This document shows, one piece after another, positions 22,835-36,400 of a DNA stretch of 64,000 nucleotides. A program made the position numbers and the translations under genes. Origin of the DNA: Hirudinaria manillensis (taxonomy: Eukaryota; Annelida; Clitellata; Hirudinida; Hirudinidae). The DNA lies in contig CM067532.1 of assembly GCA_034509925.1 (NCBI GenBank), forward strand, positions 6,512,142 through 6,576,141, written 5' to 3'. The notes under the pieces were generated by a model, which ran no database searches, had not been told where the DNA came from, and was given only the letters and a program-made list of their open reading frames with translations. The first letter of the stretch is position 1; every line of letters begins with the position of its first letter.

Positions 22835-24762
22835 ATTAAACTTTCCGACTGTGCTGGGATGGTCTCGTCCTGCAATACCTTTACAAATGTGTCTTTAATT
22901 TCTGTACCCCCGTAGTTTAAAGGAATCTCCATTGCTCCTTGTTGAAGGGTGCCGCCCTTCATGTCAATGGAAATTCCATAGCGTCGCATGAAATCCAATC
23001 CCAGTATACATTCGTCTGTTATATTGGCTATCATAAATTCCTGTTCGAATGACTTGCCTCCTAAATCCACTGTGATAGTTGTGGTTCCTTGAACTGGCAC
23101 TAATTCTCCGGTGGCTGTTTTTAGCTTGTAGTTGTTGGTCGTTACTTTACTGTTTCTTGCCAACTTTGGTTGGACAATAGATGTAGATGCCCCTGTGTCT
23201 ATTACAAGATTATATTCTTTCCCTCCAATTTTCCCTTTAACCTCTAGTGATGATCCTTTTCCTAATGCTGTAACGTGAAAGATGAGTGGGGCATTTCGAG
23301 TTTGCTGAAACGATCTTTGCCCCTTAAAATTAGTAGCTTCAGGTTTTTCTGATTTAGAGGTCTCTCTCCAGTACTGCTGGTTTTTGGAGAAGGTCGTTCT
23401 ACATTCTCGGGCTAAATGGCCAGGCTTGCTACACCTGAAGCACCTTGGTCTTCTATCTACCATCTGGAATCTTAAGTTTCTTTGGGGCTTGCTGAGGTCA
23501 TTGACTTGTCGGACTATTTTTTTAATCATTTCTCTGTCTTTGTCATTATCTTTATCTTTATCCTTGTCTTTGTCTTCCTGAGCTTCAATTTTCTTTACAT
23601 TCAAGCTTTTTTGGATTGAGGCTCTTGCCGCTTCAATTGAGATTGCAAACGCCAATGCTTCATGGCTGGCCTTTTTTCCATGAATTTTTAGTGCCATTTT
23701 GGTTTCCGCATCCCTTATCCCATCAACGAAGGCGTCAGTTACAATGTTTTCAATGAAATCCGTTGACTGTCCTGGGTGGGCTAAGTATGCGAGTCTTCTG
23801 ACGTCAGCTTCTAATTCTTGGAGTGATTCGCCCTGTTTTTGCGTACGGTTTTTTAATTCGTTTTTATGTACTTCCAGCATGTGGCCATTCCCAAATCTTC
23901 TTTCCATTGCTTCTACTATTTCTGAATAGGCTTTACAGTGCAGCATTGTTTGCAAAAGCTCGGCTGCCCTTCCTCGCAGTACCATTATCAGCTCTGTTGC
24001 TTTTTCCTCTTCGGTCCACTTGTTACGTGCAGCGGCAATTTCAAACTGATGTCTGAACACTGCCCATGAACCTTGTCCGTCGAATAGTGGTGGTCTCGTC
24101 GTTTTCTCTCTTCTATATGTCTCTATTTTTGATTCATTGTATTTCTTAAACTTCTCTATTTCCCTCTTCTGCTCCTCTTTTAGTGCATCTAATTCTGCTT
24201 TAACCTTTCTAAGGTCGGCCATTTCCTTGGATGATCTGAGGTTGGCTAAGTCAGCTTTTACCTCTTCCCGCAGAACATCTACGGATGTCTGGCATTTGGC
24301 TACGTCTGTCTTTACCTGCTCCCGTAGAACATCCATGGCTACCTGGAAGTTGGCTATATCGGATTTCATATCCGACCGCAAAGTATCGATGTCACATTTC
24401 ATATCTGACCGCAAAGCATCCATGCCGTAAGTCATATCTGACCGTAAAACATTATTGTCTGACCGCAAAGCATCCAAGCCGCAAGTCACATCTGACCGTA
24501 AAACATTATTGTCTGACCGCAAAGCATCCAAGCCGCAAATCAGGGCATTATTGTCGGCTTTCATAGCAGTCTGAATGGTTTCCCATTGTTTTTCTTTTTG
24601 AACCCCAAATTCATACTCTGCCTGATCGTGATTATTTTCCAAAAGCCATTCCTCGAGCCGTCCTTGTAGTTCGGCTTTTAGGCCAGTTGCATCCAGGCCT
24701 CGATTCCTTAGTTCTCGTCTCAAATCGGGAACGCGCAAATCTTCCAGTATCTTAGGTCCCAT
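22822..24762 (-). CDS. Gypsy Gag-protease with N-terminal SAP domain
   Basis: Start taken at the first ATG after the primer site (24762; MGPKILEDLRVPDL); the frame is open further back to 24843 without an ATG. Numbering from 24843: a SAP-type motif (LEDLRVPDLRRELRNRGL...LKAELQGRLEEWL) at ~33-67, then a Lys/Glu-rich coiled coil (~80-245) built partly from duplicated 18-residue units, a retrotransposon Gag capsid region (~250-410), a KD-rich run (424-436), a CCHC zinc knuckle (468-481), and an aspartic protease with DTGAS (549-553) and ILGLDF (613-618). The frame ends in TAG at 22824-22822, within the pol overlap. A SAP domain is a DNA-binding module and is unusual at the start of a Gag. Confidence 0.93.
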   Translation of the reverse strand: MGPKILEDLRVPDLRRELRNRGLDATGLKAELQGRLEEWLLENNHDQAEYEFGVQKEKQWETIQTAMKADNNALICGLDALRSDNNVLRSDVTCGLDALRSDNNVLRSDMTYGMDALRSDMKCDIDTLRSDMKSDIANFQVAMDVLREQVKTDVAKCQTSVDVLREEVKADLANLRSSKEMADLRKVKAELDALKEEQKREIEKFKKYNESKIETYRREKTTRPPLFDGQGSWAVFRHQFEIAAARNKWTEEEKATELIMVLRGRAAELLQTMLHCKAYSEIVEAMERRFGNGHMLEVHKNELKNRTQKQGESLQELEADVRRLAYLAHPGQSTDFIENIVTDAFVDGIRDAETKMALKIHGKKASHEALAFAISIEAARASIQKSLNVKKIEAQEDKDKDKDKDNDKDREMIKKIVRQVNDLSKPQRNLRFQMVDRRPRCFRCSKPGHLARECRTTFSKNQQYWRETSKSEKPEATNFKGQRSFQQTRNAPLIFHVTALGKGSSLEVKGKIGGKEYNLVIDTGASTSIVQPKLARNSKVTTNNYKLKTATGELVPVQGTTTITVDLGGKSFEQEFMIANITDECILGLDFMRRYGISIDMKGGTLQQGAMEIPLNYGGTEIKDTFVKVLQDETIPAQSESLIWGG

Positions 24763-24823
24763 TTCTGTCGTTAAAAACTCGCTGTTTTTACCTCTAGTGA
24801 ATCGATATCCCTTTACGACGCTA

Positions 24824-24842
24824 AATCCCACTCCTGACACCA
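24824..24842 (-). other. Primer-binding site complementary to tRNA-Leu
   Basis: One base inside the 5' LTR the element strand reads TGGTGTCAGGAGTGGGATT. This complements the CCA-terminated 3' end typical of eukaryotic tRNA-Leu (acceptor stem ending TGACA plus CCA). The tRNA identity is from recalled tRNA sequence features and should be confirmed against the host's tRNA set. Confidence 0.8.
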
Positions 24843-24843
24843 A

Positions 24844-25064
24844 TGTTGTAACCCGGGGTCTGATGAATTAATTAACGTAAGGATATCTTTATTGGATTTA
24901 ACTAATGGCAAATACGTCTGGACGATTTGGTCGATTGCTTGTCCCGATGGAACCGCTTAATGACTTGAATCGCTAGATACGACTTCGAAATAAAAGATAC
25001 TGAATATTAACTAAACTTAATTAATTAATTATTCAATTAATTAATTAATGTCAGGGATCCAACA
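24844..25064 (-). repeat. 5' LTR of the Gypsy element
   Basis: This 221-bp terminal repeat has the same sequence by eye as the copy at 19510-19730. The downstream host flank begins ATATGT, giving the ATAT target duplication. Confidence 0.96.
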
Positions 25065-25221
25065 ATATGTATATATATGTATATACATAAATAAATATTT
25101 TAAGCTTCGATTAAGTGTAAAATTTTATCAAAAAGATCGGTGGAAAAAAAGTCTAATATTCTGCATTGAGAAACAGGATGACAGGGCAGAGATATAAGGT
25201 GCATATATATGTGTAAATAAT

Positions 25222-27355
25222 TTATGATTCTGACAAATATCTGTCGACTTCACCCTTGTTGTCATAGGTATTGTATTCAATCCAATCTCCAGCGATTGGA
25301 GCAGCAAGCATTTGATGACTTAAACCAAATGCTTCAACGAGTTTGAGGCCACTTGGAGCAATTTTTTTGCACAACTGTTGGCTTTCCAACACAATTTGAT
25401 GTGCAGTTTCACTTGTGATTAGATTTTCCATCATTAATGTCCCCAAGTCTCTTTCAAAAATGTCAAGGAGAAATAATTTGTGAAGATCTTCCAATACAGG
25501 ATTGAGAGATTCAGGAGCAATTTTTGAGATTCTGATTAAATGAACACAAGATATATCTCACATAATATAATGCTAAAATAAGACGTTATTATAAATACTG
25601 AACAAGCCATCTTACTCCAAGAATTGTTCACTCATTAATCTATCTCCATAACATTTGGCTGCAGCCTGAATATTGTCGCTTTGATGTTCCATCCATTCTG
25701 AATAAATATCATTTGTCGATGTAAGTTGTGCTGCCAACCTATAGAATAAATTTAATTCCTTTTTCACCAGTAAATTATGCAAATAATTTGGAGAATTCAA
25801 ATTGGCATTCACGTCTCCAATTTGTTTCCCTTTATGAAAAATCTCTAATCTTTCTTTGACAACCTAAAAACGAAACAAATTTTAGTGGCATTCATCAATG
25901 GAAAGAAAATGCAATAGAAACCTTTTGCATAAGAACACAATTATCTCCTTCAGCACTCATAGCTGCATGAGCCAAACCAAGGAAAGTACCAAATCTATTG
26001 CAGGAAAGGTAACCCTGGCCTCCGCATCTCTCTCGAACCACAGAAACCAAATTGCCAAGATGCCATGATGTCATAGGTTTAATAACACAGCACATAGTCA
26101 CAATTTCATTGTGATCTGATCTGTCCTCAGAATGATTTGCCCATTTGTTTTTAATGTGGTTGAGTCCAAAATTAATTGCATAAGTCCTTGCTAATAGTGG
26201 CAGAAGAGCTCTTTGTTGAAGCTGATATGACATAATGGGAGTATCTGATCTACCAGTAGGACCGACTGCTAGTCTGCTTGAAGCATATTTGAAAGCAATT
26301 GCCAAAGCAGCTTTACAAGCTCCAAGAGACATGCTTGCAATGCAGAGACGACCCGAAAGTAACTGATCAGCAGCTGCAAGAAATTGAGATCTTCCAGGTT
26401 TAATTTTGGATATGAATTTTCCATCCTTGTCAATTTGGGAAAATCTGTCTAAATTAAAAATGTCGTTCATACATCTGGTTTTATCTTATTTGTTGACAAA
26501 ACATCCACCACCTAGCATGTTGGAAACTGGTACTCTGACATCATGAAAGCTCAACTTGGCATTGTCCACTCCATTCAATCCCATTTTAGAACCCATGTCA
26601 CTTATAGTCACCCCTGATATTGGGTTAAGATGATCATCTCTGATCTTTACTAATATGGCCTGAACCCCATGCTGCCTGCCTTGAATTTCTAGTTGTGCAA
26701 ATACAATGCAGTGATGTGCATGCAGAGCTCCATTGGTGATCCAGTATTTCTGAGCTAGGGTTGTAGGGGTGTTAACAATTAATTCCATAGAACTCTCATC
26801 CAAAATGGCAGTTGTTTCCATTTCTACAGCATTGTTCCCAAAACCAAGCTCAGTCAAACCAAAGCATCCAACATCCTTTAGTGAATCTATCCCTGGCAAA
26901 AGTTTGGTATGGTGCTTCTCTGTGCCAAGTTTGAAAATTGTTCCACCAAAGAGATTAAATTGAACAGTCATTTTGGATGTCATACTGGGATCAACTATAG
27001 CACAAAGTTCGTGAGTAGCAAATATTCTCAAAGGGTTATCTCGAAAATCTAGTACTGATATAAAATTTTTGTCGCAAACAAGCTTTAGCCTTTTGAAAGC
27101 CAATTCTCTCTCTTGTTCCAGTGTAACATTGTAAACAGGTCTCATGAGGGGATGAGATGATAAAAAGTTCCTCAAAGAGTGCCTCATCTCCAAGTTATCA
27201 TTGTCTAAAAGTCTTGTCATATCACTCAAAGCGAATGCATTTGGTGCAGAGGTATACAACCGCTTGTTATAAAGCAACCACTTGAAGCTTCCATCAATAC
27301 TTTGTCTATAATTTCCAATTAATGATTCTGATAGCTTTATGTAGTACTTAAACAT
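25222..27355 (-). CDS. Acyl-CoA oxidase family protein
   Basis: Four exons, 27355-26512, 26448-25922, 25863-25616 and 25534-25222, give about 643 residues, near the usual 650-700. Acyl-CoA oxidases are FAD enzymes that introduce the 2,3-double bond of fatty acyl-CoA in peroxisomes, yielding H2O2. Visible hallmarks are the flavin/substrate block [19 protein letters not shown], the YWITNGA motif, [10 protein letters not shown], and the catalytic-glutamate block [11 protein letters not shown]. The first intron is only 63 bp; read straight through it puts a TAA in frame, but splicing joins NML to [11 protein letters not shown] exactly as the family requires. The C-terminus ends SES, not an SKL-type PTS1, and no clear PTS2 is seen, so peroxisomal import is uncertain. 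The Gypsy element ends 157 bp beyond the stop. It is divergent with the acid phosphatase gene. Confidence 0.92.
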
Positions 27356-28175
27356 CTTGTTGCTTTTAAAGCAGAACGAATAGCAACAGTGCGCTTTGCA
27401 TCAACTTGGAAAATAAAACACGTCACCGATCCAATTTCTGACTCGAAGCTATTTTAAAACTCGACAGCTTGAGGCTCTTTCCCACTTGTTATAAACAGGT
27501 GATATATTCTTGAAATCATTTTAATGTCAGAATGTAGAATATTATTTTAAAAATTTGAAGGGTACTCGAGATAATTAATTATTTAATTGACTTGCGAATA
27601 ATTTCAAAATTGCCTCTGGAAAACGATCAAAAATTTCATGAATATCAATGATTTTCAATTAATTGCAAAAAAATTGTATTTAATTTGAATTAAGTTAATT
27701 TCAATTTTGAAGTTTCAACTTTTAATTGTGTCCCTCTGGCTCATGCATATTCATGCTAACTTTTTATGCTTTGTTCCTTAACAAGACTCTTCAAAGTTAG
27801 GTTTGTTAAATATTTCTCCTATAAATAAATTTAAATCGCAACTCACAAACAAACAATTAAATAATTTTTTCAGCTTTTATTAGATTGTTTTCGGCGTATA
27901 CTTGGTATTAAGCGGCTGCTAATAATGAGAAGCTCAAATGAGTGAATGAAGACAGGCCGGCTACAAAGGACTCACGAACAATAAGATATTGTAGACGAAA
28001 GTACCTGTTAAAGAATGAAAATAAATTAGAATATATGTCAATATTTTCAAGACATTCAGGGCATTAAAATTGCCAAATAAAACTAATATTACGGAAAATT
28101 AGTAAAATTAGTTACTATAATTACGACAGGTAAGAACAGCATGATGATCAATAATCTCTGCACCTGTTTGCGTAT
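27356..28175. promoter_or_regulatory. Shared upstream region of divergent oxidase and acid phosphatase genes
   Basis: About 820 bp separates the two start codons, which face away from each other, so both promoters must lie here unless 5' exons exist. The sequence is AT-rich. I see no unambiguous TATA box, CpG island or conserved element. Confidence 0.5.
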
Positions 28176-31170
<2,995 letters not shown>

Positions 31171-31331
31171 AAAGCTATCGTCAATAGTTTTCCAATTCTT
31201 TCACCAATCCATTTCTCTGTTCAACAAAGAATGATGTTTCTTTGATTATCATTTTCTGTATCTCTTTATTAATTGTTGAAGTGCCTTAATCAAGGACATG
31301 ACATTCTTTCACATTTATATCTGAAAACATT

Positions 31332-31337
31332 AATAAA
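31332..31337 (+). terminator. Polyadenylation signal of the acid phosphatase gene
   Basis: AATAAA lies 162 bp after the stop codon, the first canonical hexamer downstream. Confidence 0.7.
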
Positions 31338-32518
31338 AGCATCGTAAATCCGTAGTCGGTAGTAAAGATGGATCCTCAGCGGGCCACTCTCTTATATTTC
31401 TGGCATTTGATTTTTCATTAAATTTACAAGTCTATTTATACATTATGTTTACATAAGCTTCTTCACAACTGTCTTTTTTCGAACAATTCTTATTTATTTC
31501 TTCTACTGTTGTTTTGATTAATAAAAATGAATCTCAAACTTTTTCAAATTTATACTACAATTTATAATTGGTTCGAAACGTGGGAATGTTACGTAATCAT
31601 AAAATTTTATATTTAAATAAATTTTAAATTATGAATTTCTAGTAAACATCGCTACCATTAAGTAGACGTTTCTTTCATTTCCTACAAAATATTCGAACAT
31701 TCAGAAGATCGGAAACATTTATCAACGAAATCAAATGGACATTTTAAACGAAATTTATCTGACAAACATGTTTCGCTATTTTTTTTTAACTCCGGCTTCA
31801 ATGGTTCGTGATTTTCATTCAGCTACATCACGATAGCTAGAATAAAAATTGTCAATATGGTGAATCACTTCAGTTAACAAAATGCTGACAAATCAACCGT
31901 AAAAAGTAACCGACTTCTGCTTTACCAACGTGTTAATTTCAATTTAATACATCAGAAGCTTCCACGGCTATTTGAACTTGTTTATCTTCATGTTATTATT
32001 ATAACTGTAATTTTTTATAATTATTAAATTCCATGCTACTATTGTTATTATCTCTTTGACTCTGGCTTAAAATAAACAGACATTTTCAAAACGAAACATT
32101 TCTTGAAGAAAGCAGCACGAAGACTTAATTTGTTAGAAAATTGTTAATCATTGACAACAACAGGCCTAACATCCCTCTGAATAACACCATTGCAAAGGTG
32201 GTTTAGGTTCGCAAGATTACAAAAGATTGATCTAGGTACAAGCCCGTTAAAGATTAGTCACATTACCGCATACTTACAACGATGATCTAATTTGGTTTTT
32301 ATTGTGGTTTACAAACATTTTATTGCAAGTATTATTAACATAATTTATATAAATCTCAGTTTCCAATTAACAAATAATGCCTTTTAATAGCGAGTTATTT
32401 ATCTTAACATTATTTATAGTCGACATGCACTTAAATTCGATAAATTATTTAACGAACAAGGAAGAACACGATGATCCAGAAATAAACCCATTCATGATTC
32501 CGTTGAGCCTCTAATGCT
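31338..32518. other. AT-rich intergenic DNA
   Basis: Between the acid phosphatase 3' end and the chitin-binding gene promoter I find no exon, RNA gene or structured repeat. Confidence 0.6.
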
Positions 32519-32526
32519 TATAAATA
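32519..32526 (+). promoter_or_regulatory. TATA box of the chitin-binding protein gene
   Basis: TATAAATA sits 49 bp upstream of the proposed start codon at 32575. That leaves room for a short 5' UTR, and a TCATTC initiator-like sequence follows at 32538-32543. It is the clearest core promoter in the window. Confidence 0.6.
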
Positions 32527-32574
32527 GAATTCGTGTTTCATTCGATCAAATTGGCAAGAGATTATTACATCAAA

Positions 32575-33130
32575 ATGCATTTGTCTGTTATTGCAATCGC
32601 TTGTTTATTGATGGTAATACTTGGAACGAACCCAGGTTAGATATATGGATCTTCTATTTTAAAGATATCGATGTTATGTGTCATTATATTCTGTTTGTGT
32701 CATTATGTTATTATATATACCATTATATATCATCTTAATCAGCGGATGCGGCACAGCACCTGAGAATGTCGGGGCCGTAAGCCAATCCTCTGAAGATCTC
32801 TGCTCAAGAATAACATCAATAATGTGTCATTATAACAATAAAATATCGTTATTATTATATATAAATGTGTTTCATATATTCGTATCGCAAACAGTGGTGC
32901 ACGCTCAGTACGACAGCTGTGAGACGGTGGATGTGTACAACTGCGACTCCAGAAATCCCTGCACTGCACGAACTCTTAACGACAGCTTCTACTTCGCCCA
33001 CGACGATGTCAGAAGATTCGTCCAGTGTGATAATTCTGATAGGTGCTTCACCAAGGATTGTGCTCCTGGTACAGTCTGGTCACAGACGGTGTTGACGTGC
33101 GTCACAGGGAATGCTATTGATGTTGAATAA
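32575..33130 (+). CDS. Small secreted chitin-binding (CBM14/peritrophin-A) protein
   Basis: Two exons, 32575-32635 and 32895-33130, encode about 98 residues. The junction completes a clean signal peptide (hydrophobic core VIAIACLLMVILG, likely cleaved after VVHA). The mature ~74 residues contain seven cysteines and end in the CBM14-type pattern VQC...C...CAPGTVW...C, with aromatic residues (FYF, W) expected for chitin contact. The family binds chitin in extracellular matrices, cuticle or gut lining. One CBM14 domain and nothing else is short for the family, suggesting a small matrix or defence peptide (inference). Between the exons, 32743-32776 has good splice sites but would shift the frame. 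TATA box upstream, AATAAA at 33405. Confidence 0.82.
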
Positions 33131-33404
33131 GTCGAGTTTCAAGTTACTTATTTGTCTGATTAGCTTTTTATATTTTTTGTAACGGCAACGTCGATCGTGA
33201 AGATTATTTGCTTATCAAATGTGTTATTATTAGCATTAATGCTTTAGAAATATACCTTGTATTTCGTAAATCCTTAGTTCTGACGGAGACTTCAACAGTA
33301 TAACTCATTGAAATATAAAGTAAGGCTATATTTAAGGGTAATTTTTTCATTCCACGATATGTAAAACGAGTTAGTCTGGTTTGCACCGATGTATTATGAT
33401 TGTG

Positions 33405-33410
33405 AATAAA
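33405..33410 (+). terminator. Polyadenylation signal of the chitin-binding protein gene
   Basis: AATAAA lies 275 bp after the stop codon and about 80 bp before the LINE 3' end. Confidence 0.6.
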
Positions 33411-33489
33411 TTTACATCCTATCGTCTCCCTTAAAAATTCCCTTCAGTTCTAAGCTTCCTGCTAGAAGTCAATCAACACGGATCAATAA

Positions 33490-36400
33490 TAAATCATAAT
33501 AATAATAATAATTCAGTTCTTTAAAGTGGCGTATGTCCGGTGGACTTCAAGGCCACTGAGGGGGGTGAGGATGACTTTCCCTGAAGAGGAAGGTCTTCAG
33601 GGAGGAGTGGAAACCGGCTGGGTCTGAGGTCGTCACTGCGGGATCTAGTCTATTCCAGGTCCTGGGCCCAACGACGTCGATGGACCTGCCGTCAAGCGTG
33701 GCGCGATTGGTGTGTGGGCGTAAGAGGGAGCCTCTGGATGTGGACCTGAGGCCGCGTCTGCCCTGAGGGTGCGCACTGCGGGTGAATGGCAGGTATGACG
33801 GTGAGCAGCCCGAGAGAGATTTAAAAACCAGCGTGGCGATCTTGTAGTCGATGCGCTGGTGAATGCGCAGCCAGTGGAGCTCGTAGAGGAGCGGTGACAC
33901 GTGGTCATACTTCCTCTTGTTGAAGATGAGCTTGGCTGCCGTGTTGATCACTCTCTGGAGCTGCTCCAGGCGACAGGACGGGAGACCTGCGAGCGTAGCA
34001 TTGCCGTAGTCAATCCTGGAGAGAATCAGGGCTGTGATGATGCTCTTCCTGACCTCGAAGGAGAGAGGAGAGGCAATGTTGCGAATCTCCCTTAAGGACG
34101 CAAAGCAAGATCGAGAGATCTTATTGATGTGTGTGCTCATGGAGCAGTCCGAGTCCAGCCAGATCCCCAGGTTGCAGACGGAAAGCACGGGGTGGATAAC
34201 GTCGGAGCAGATGGTGACTGGGATGGAAGGAAGCGCCGAGGCACGTCTGGGCGAGGACGTCCACATCACCTCGGTTTTGCTATTGTTCAGCTGCAGACGG
34301 CTGCTAAACAGTCGCTGATGGCCTTCACACATTGGGACATCCTGGAGGAGAGGGCCTCGGTATGGTCGGGTTTACAGTGACCGTAGACTTGGGTGTCGTC
34401 AGCGTACATGTGGCAGTGGAGTTCGTGAGAGTGAATGATGCTCTCAAGTTCCGCTGTGTACATCGAGAAAAGGAGCGGACCGAGACTTGAGGAACGCCGC
34501 AGGTTGTCGGGGCGTTGGGCGACGCGAGGTTACCATGGCCAACGCAGAAGGAACAATTGGCGAGGTAGGACCGGAACCACTCAAGGACGCGGTCCACGAA
34601 GCCGAAAGATCTCTCGAGTCGTTGGAGGAGTATGTCGTGATCGACAGTGTCGAAGGCGGCCGAAAGGTCGAGGAGGACGAACAGTGACACTTTGCCGGCC
34701 CCCGCGGCGTGGAAGAGATCCGAGGAGACGCGGAGAACGGCGGTTTCGGTCGAGCGATGTTGACGGTAGGCTGACTGGTGCGCCGGGAGGAGTCTGTGGT
34801 GGTCCAGATGGGCCATGACTCTGCAGAGCACAAGGCGCTCTAGGATTTTTGAAAAGACAGAGAGGTTGGAGATAGGCGGGTAGGAACTGACATCTTCGGG
34901 GTCGAGGCTGGGTTTTTTTCAGAAGAGGAGTGATATAGCAGGATTTGAAAGGAGTGGGGAATTTGCCGGAGGCGATGGAACTATTGAAGATTGTTGTGAG
35001 TATCGGTGAGATGAAAGTTGATAGTTTCTTGAGGAGCCAGGTAGGTATGGGGTTAAGCGAACACTGCTTGTTTGGGAGGACATGAATCAGCTTTGTCACC
35101 TCGGCTGCGTTTGTCCTCTGGAACTGGGCGAGTGGCGTCGACGACGGAGTGACCGGCGGGGCCGGAGGAGGGGCAGAGGACGACGCAGCCCGAACTTTCT
35201 CGATCTTGGAGGTGAAGTGGTGCAAGAAGCTGTCTACGCTGATGGAATGGTTGTGGGGAACCTTGCCTCTGCCCATGATGGAGTTCAGCGAGCGCCACAA
35301 TTGACGGGACGACTTGCAGGCCTCAGTGGAGCTCTTCCAATAGTCTTCTCTTTTACTTTTGATGAGACGTCTGTAGGCACTCAGACGCGATTTCCACTCT
35401 ATGTCGTCGGAAACTGCTTGGGTCGAGTGCGCTACTCTCTCGAGGCGTCTCACGTTCCTTTTCGAGGACCGGCATTCGTGGTCCAATCATGGGTCGGACG
35501 GTTGAATGCAGATGCGTTTAGATCTCTGGGGGACGAGGTGATAAATCGCCGTCTGAATCGCGTTATGGAGATGCAGAGTGGAGACGTCGACGTCATCATT
35601 GTGGAGTTGAAGTGTTGCCTCGACTTTCTTGACGAGGGAGGATACGTCGAGGCGCGACCATTGCCTAGTGAAGACCATTTTGTATACGGGGGCTGGTTGA
35701 CGGAAAGTCGACCACCAGTGGAGGAGATGGTGATCCGAAAAATCCACAGGCGTGACTCTGAGGCCTTGGACGAAGGACGCGGAGCGGGAGGCTACGACAT
35801 CGAGGAAACCCCCGAGGGTGTGGGTTGGCTGGTGGACGCGGGAGGAAAAACCATGTGTGATTAGAAGCTTGGTGAAGGAGATAGCATGGGGGTCGTTTGG
35901 TCGGTCGAGCCGGATGTTGAAGTCCCCAGTGATTAAAACGTTCTTCCGGGCGGAGACGTGCGACAGGAGGCTGTCGAATTCATTGAAGAAAAGTGGAGTC
36001 ACCGGTCCGGTTCTGTAGATTGTCAGAGTCGCTAGGTGGTGGCCTTTGAGTTGGAAGGAGGCACAGACGAACTCAAATGTGGTAGTGACGATATCGATGG
36101 CTGTCGGACTGAGTCGAACGCCTGCAGTGGCGAGTAGAGCAACACCGCCATGAATGACACGGAGTAACGGCGAAGGTGCGTCGTCTGGGTCACGAGGGCG
36201 AGGTCGGTCTATCACTGTGAGAGCGGCCACTCTGAGTCGGTCGATGGCGATGGAACCTGTATCGTGCCAGGTTTCGGTCATAAATAGTACGTCGATGTCT
36301 TCGCATTGGACCAGGTCCATGATTTCATCGACCTTGTTATTGAGCGACCTCACGTTGAGAAGCCCAAAGGACAACGATGGAGCGCAGTTGTCAGGGTGAT

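Larger units (their letters stand above)
19510..25064 (-). mobile_element. Full-length Gypsy-type (Metaviridae) LTR retrotransposon
   Basis: The element is 5555 bp on the minus strand. Direct 221-bp LTRs (24844-25064 as 5' LTR, 19510-19730 as 3' LTR) look identical by eye and begin TG and end CA. It is flanked by a 4-bp duplication ATAT (19506-19509 and 25065-25068), the usual Gypsy size, although the flank is itself TA-rich. Behind the 5' LTR lies a primer-binding site matching the 3' end of tRNA-Leu, and a purine tract abuts the 3' LTR. Two overlapping ORFs encode Gag-protease and RT-RNaseH-integrase, in the Gypsy order with integrase last. No envelope ORF is present. Everything points to a recent, structurally intact insertion. 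Confidence 0.96.

Noticed and set aside
26486..26500. In-frame TAA suggesting the acyl-CoA oxidase is a pseudogene
   Set aside because: The stop lies inside a 63-bp GT-AG intron; splicing restores conserved sequence and all other exons are intact.
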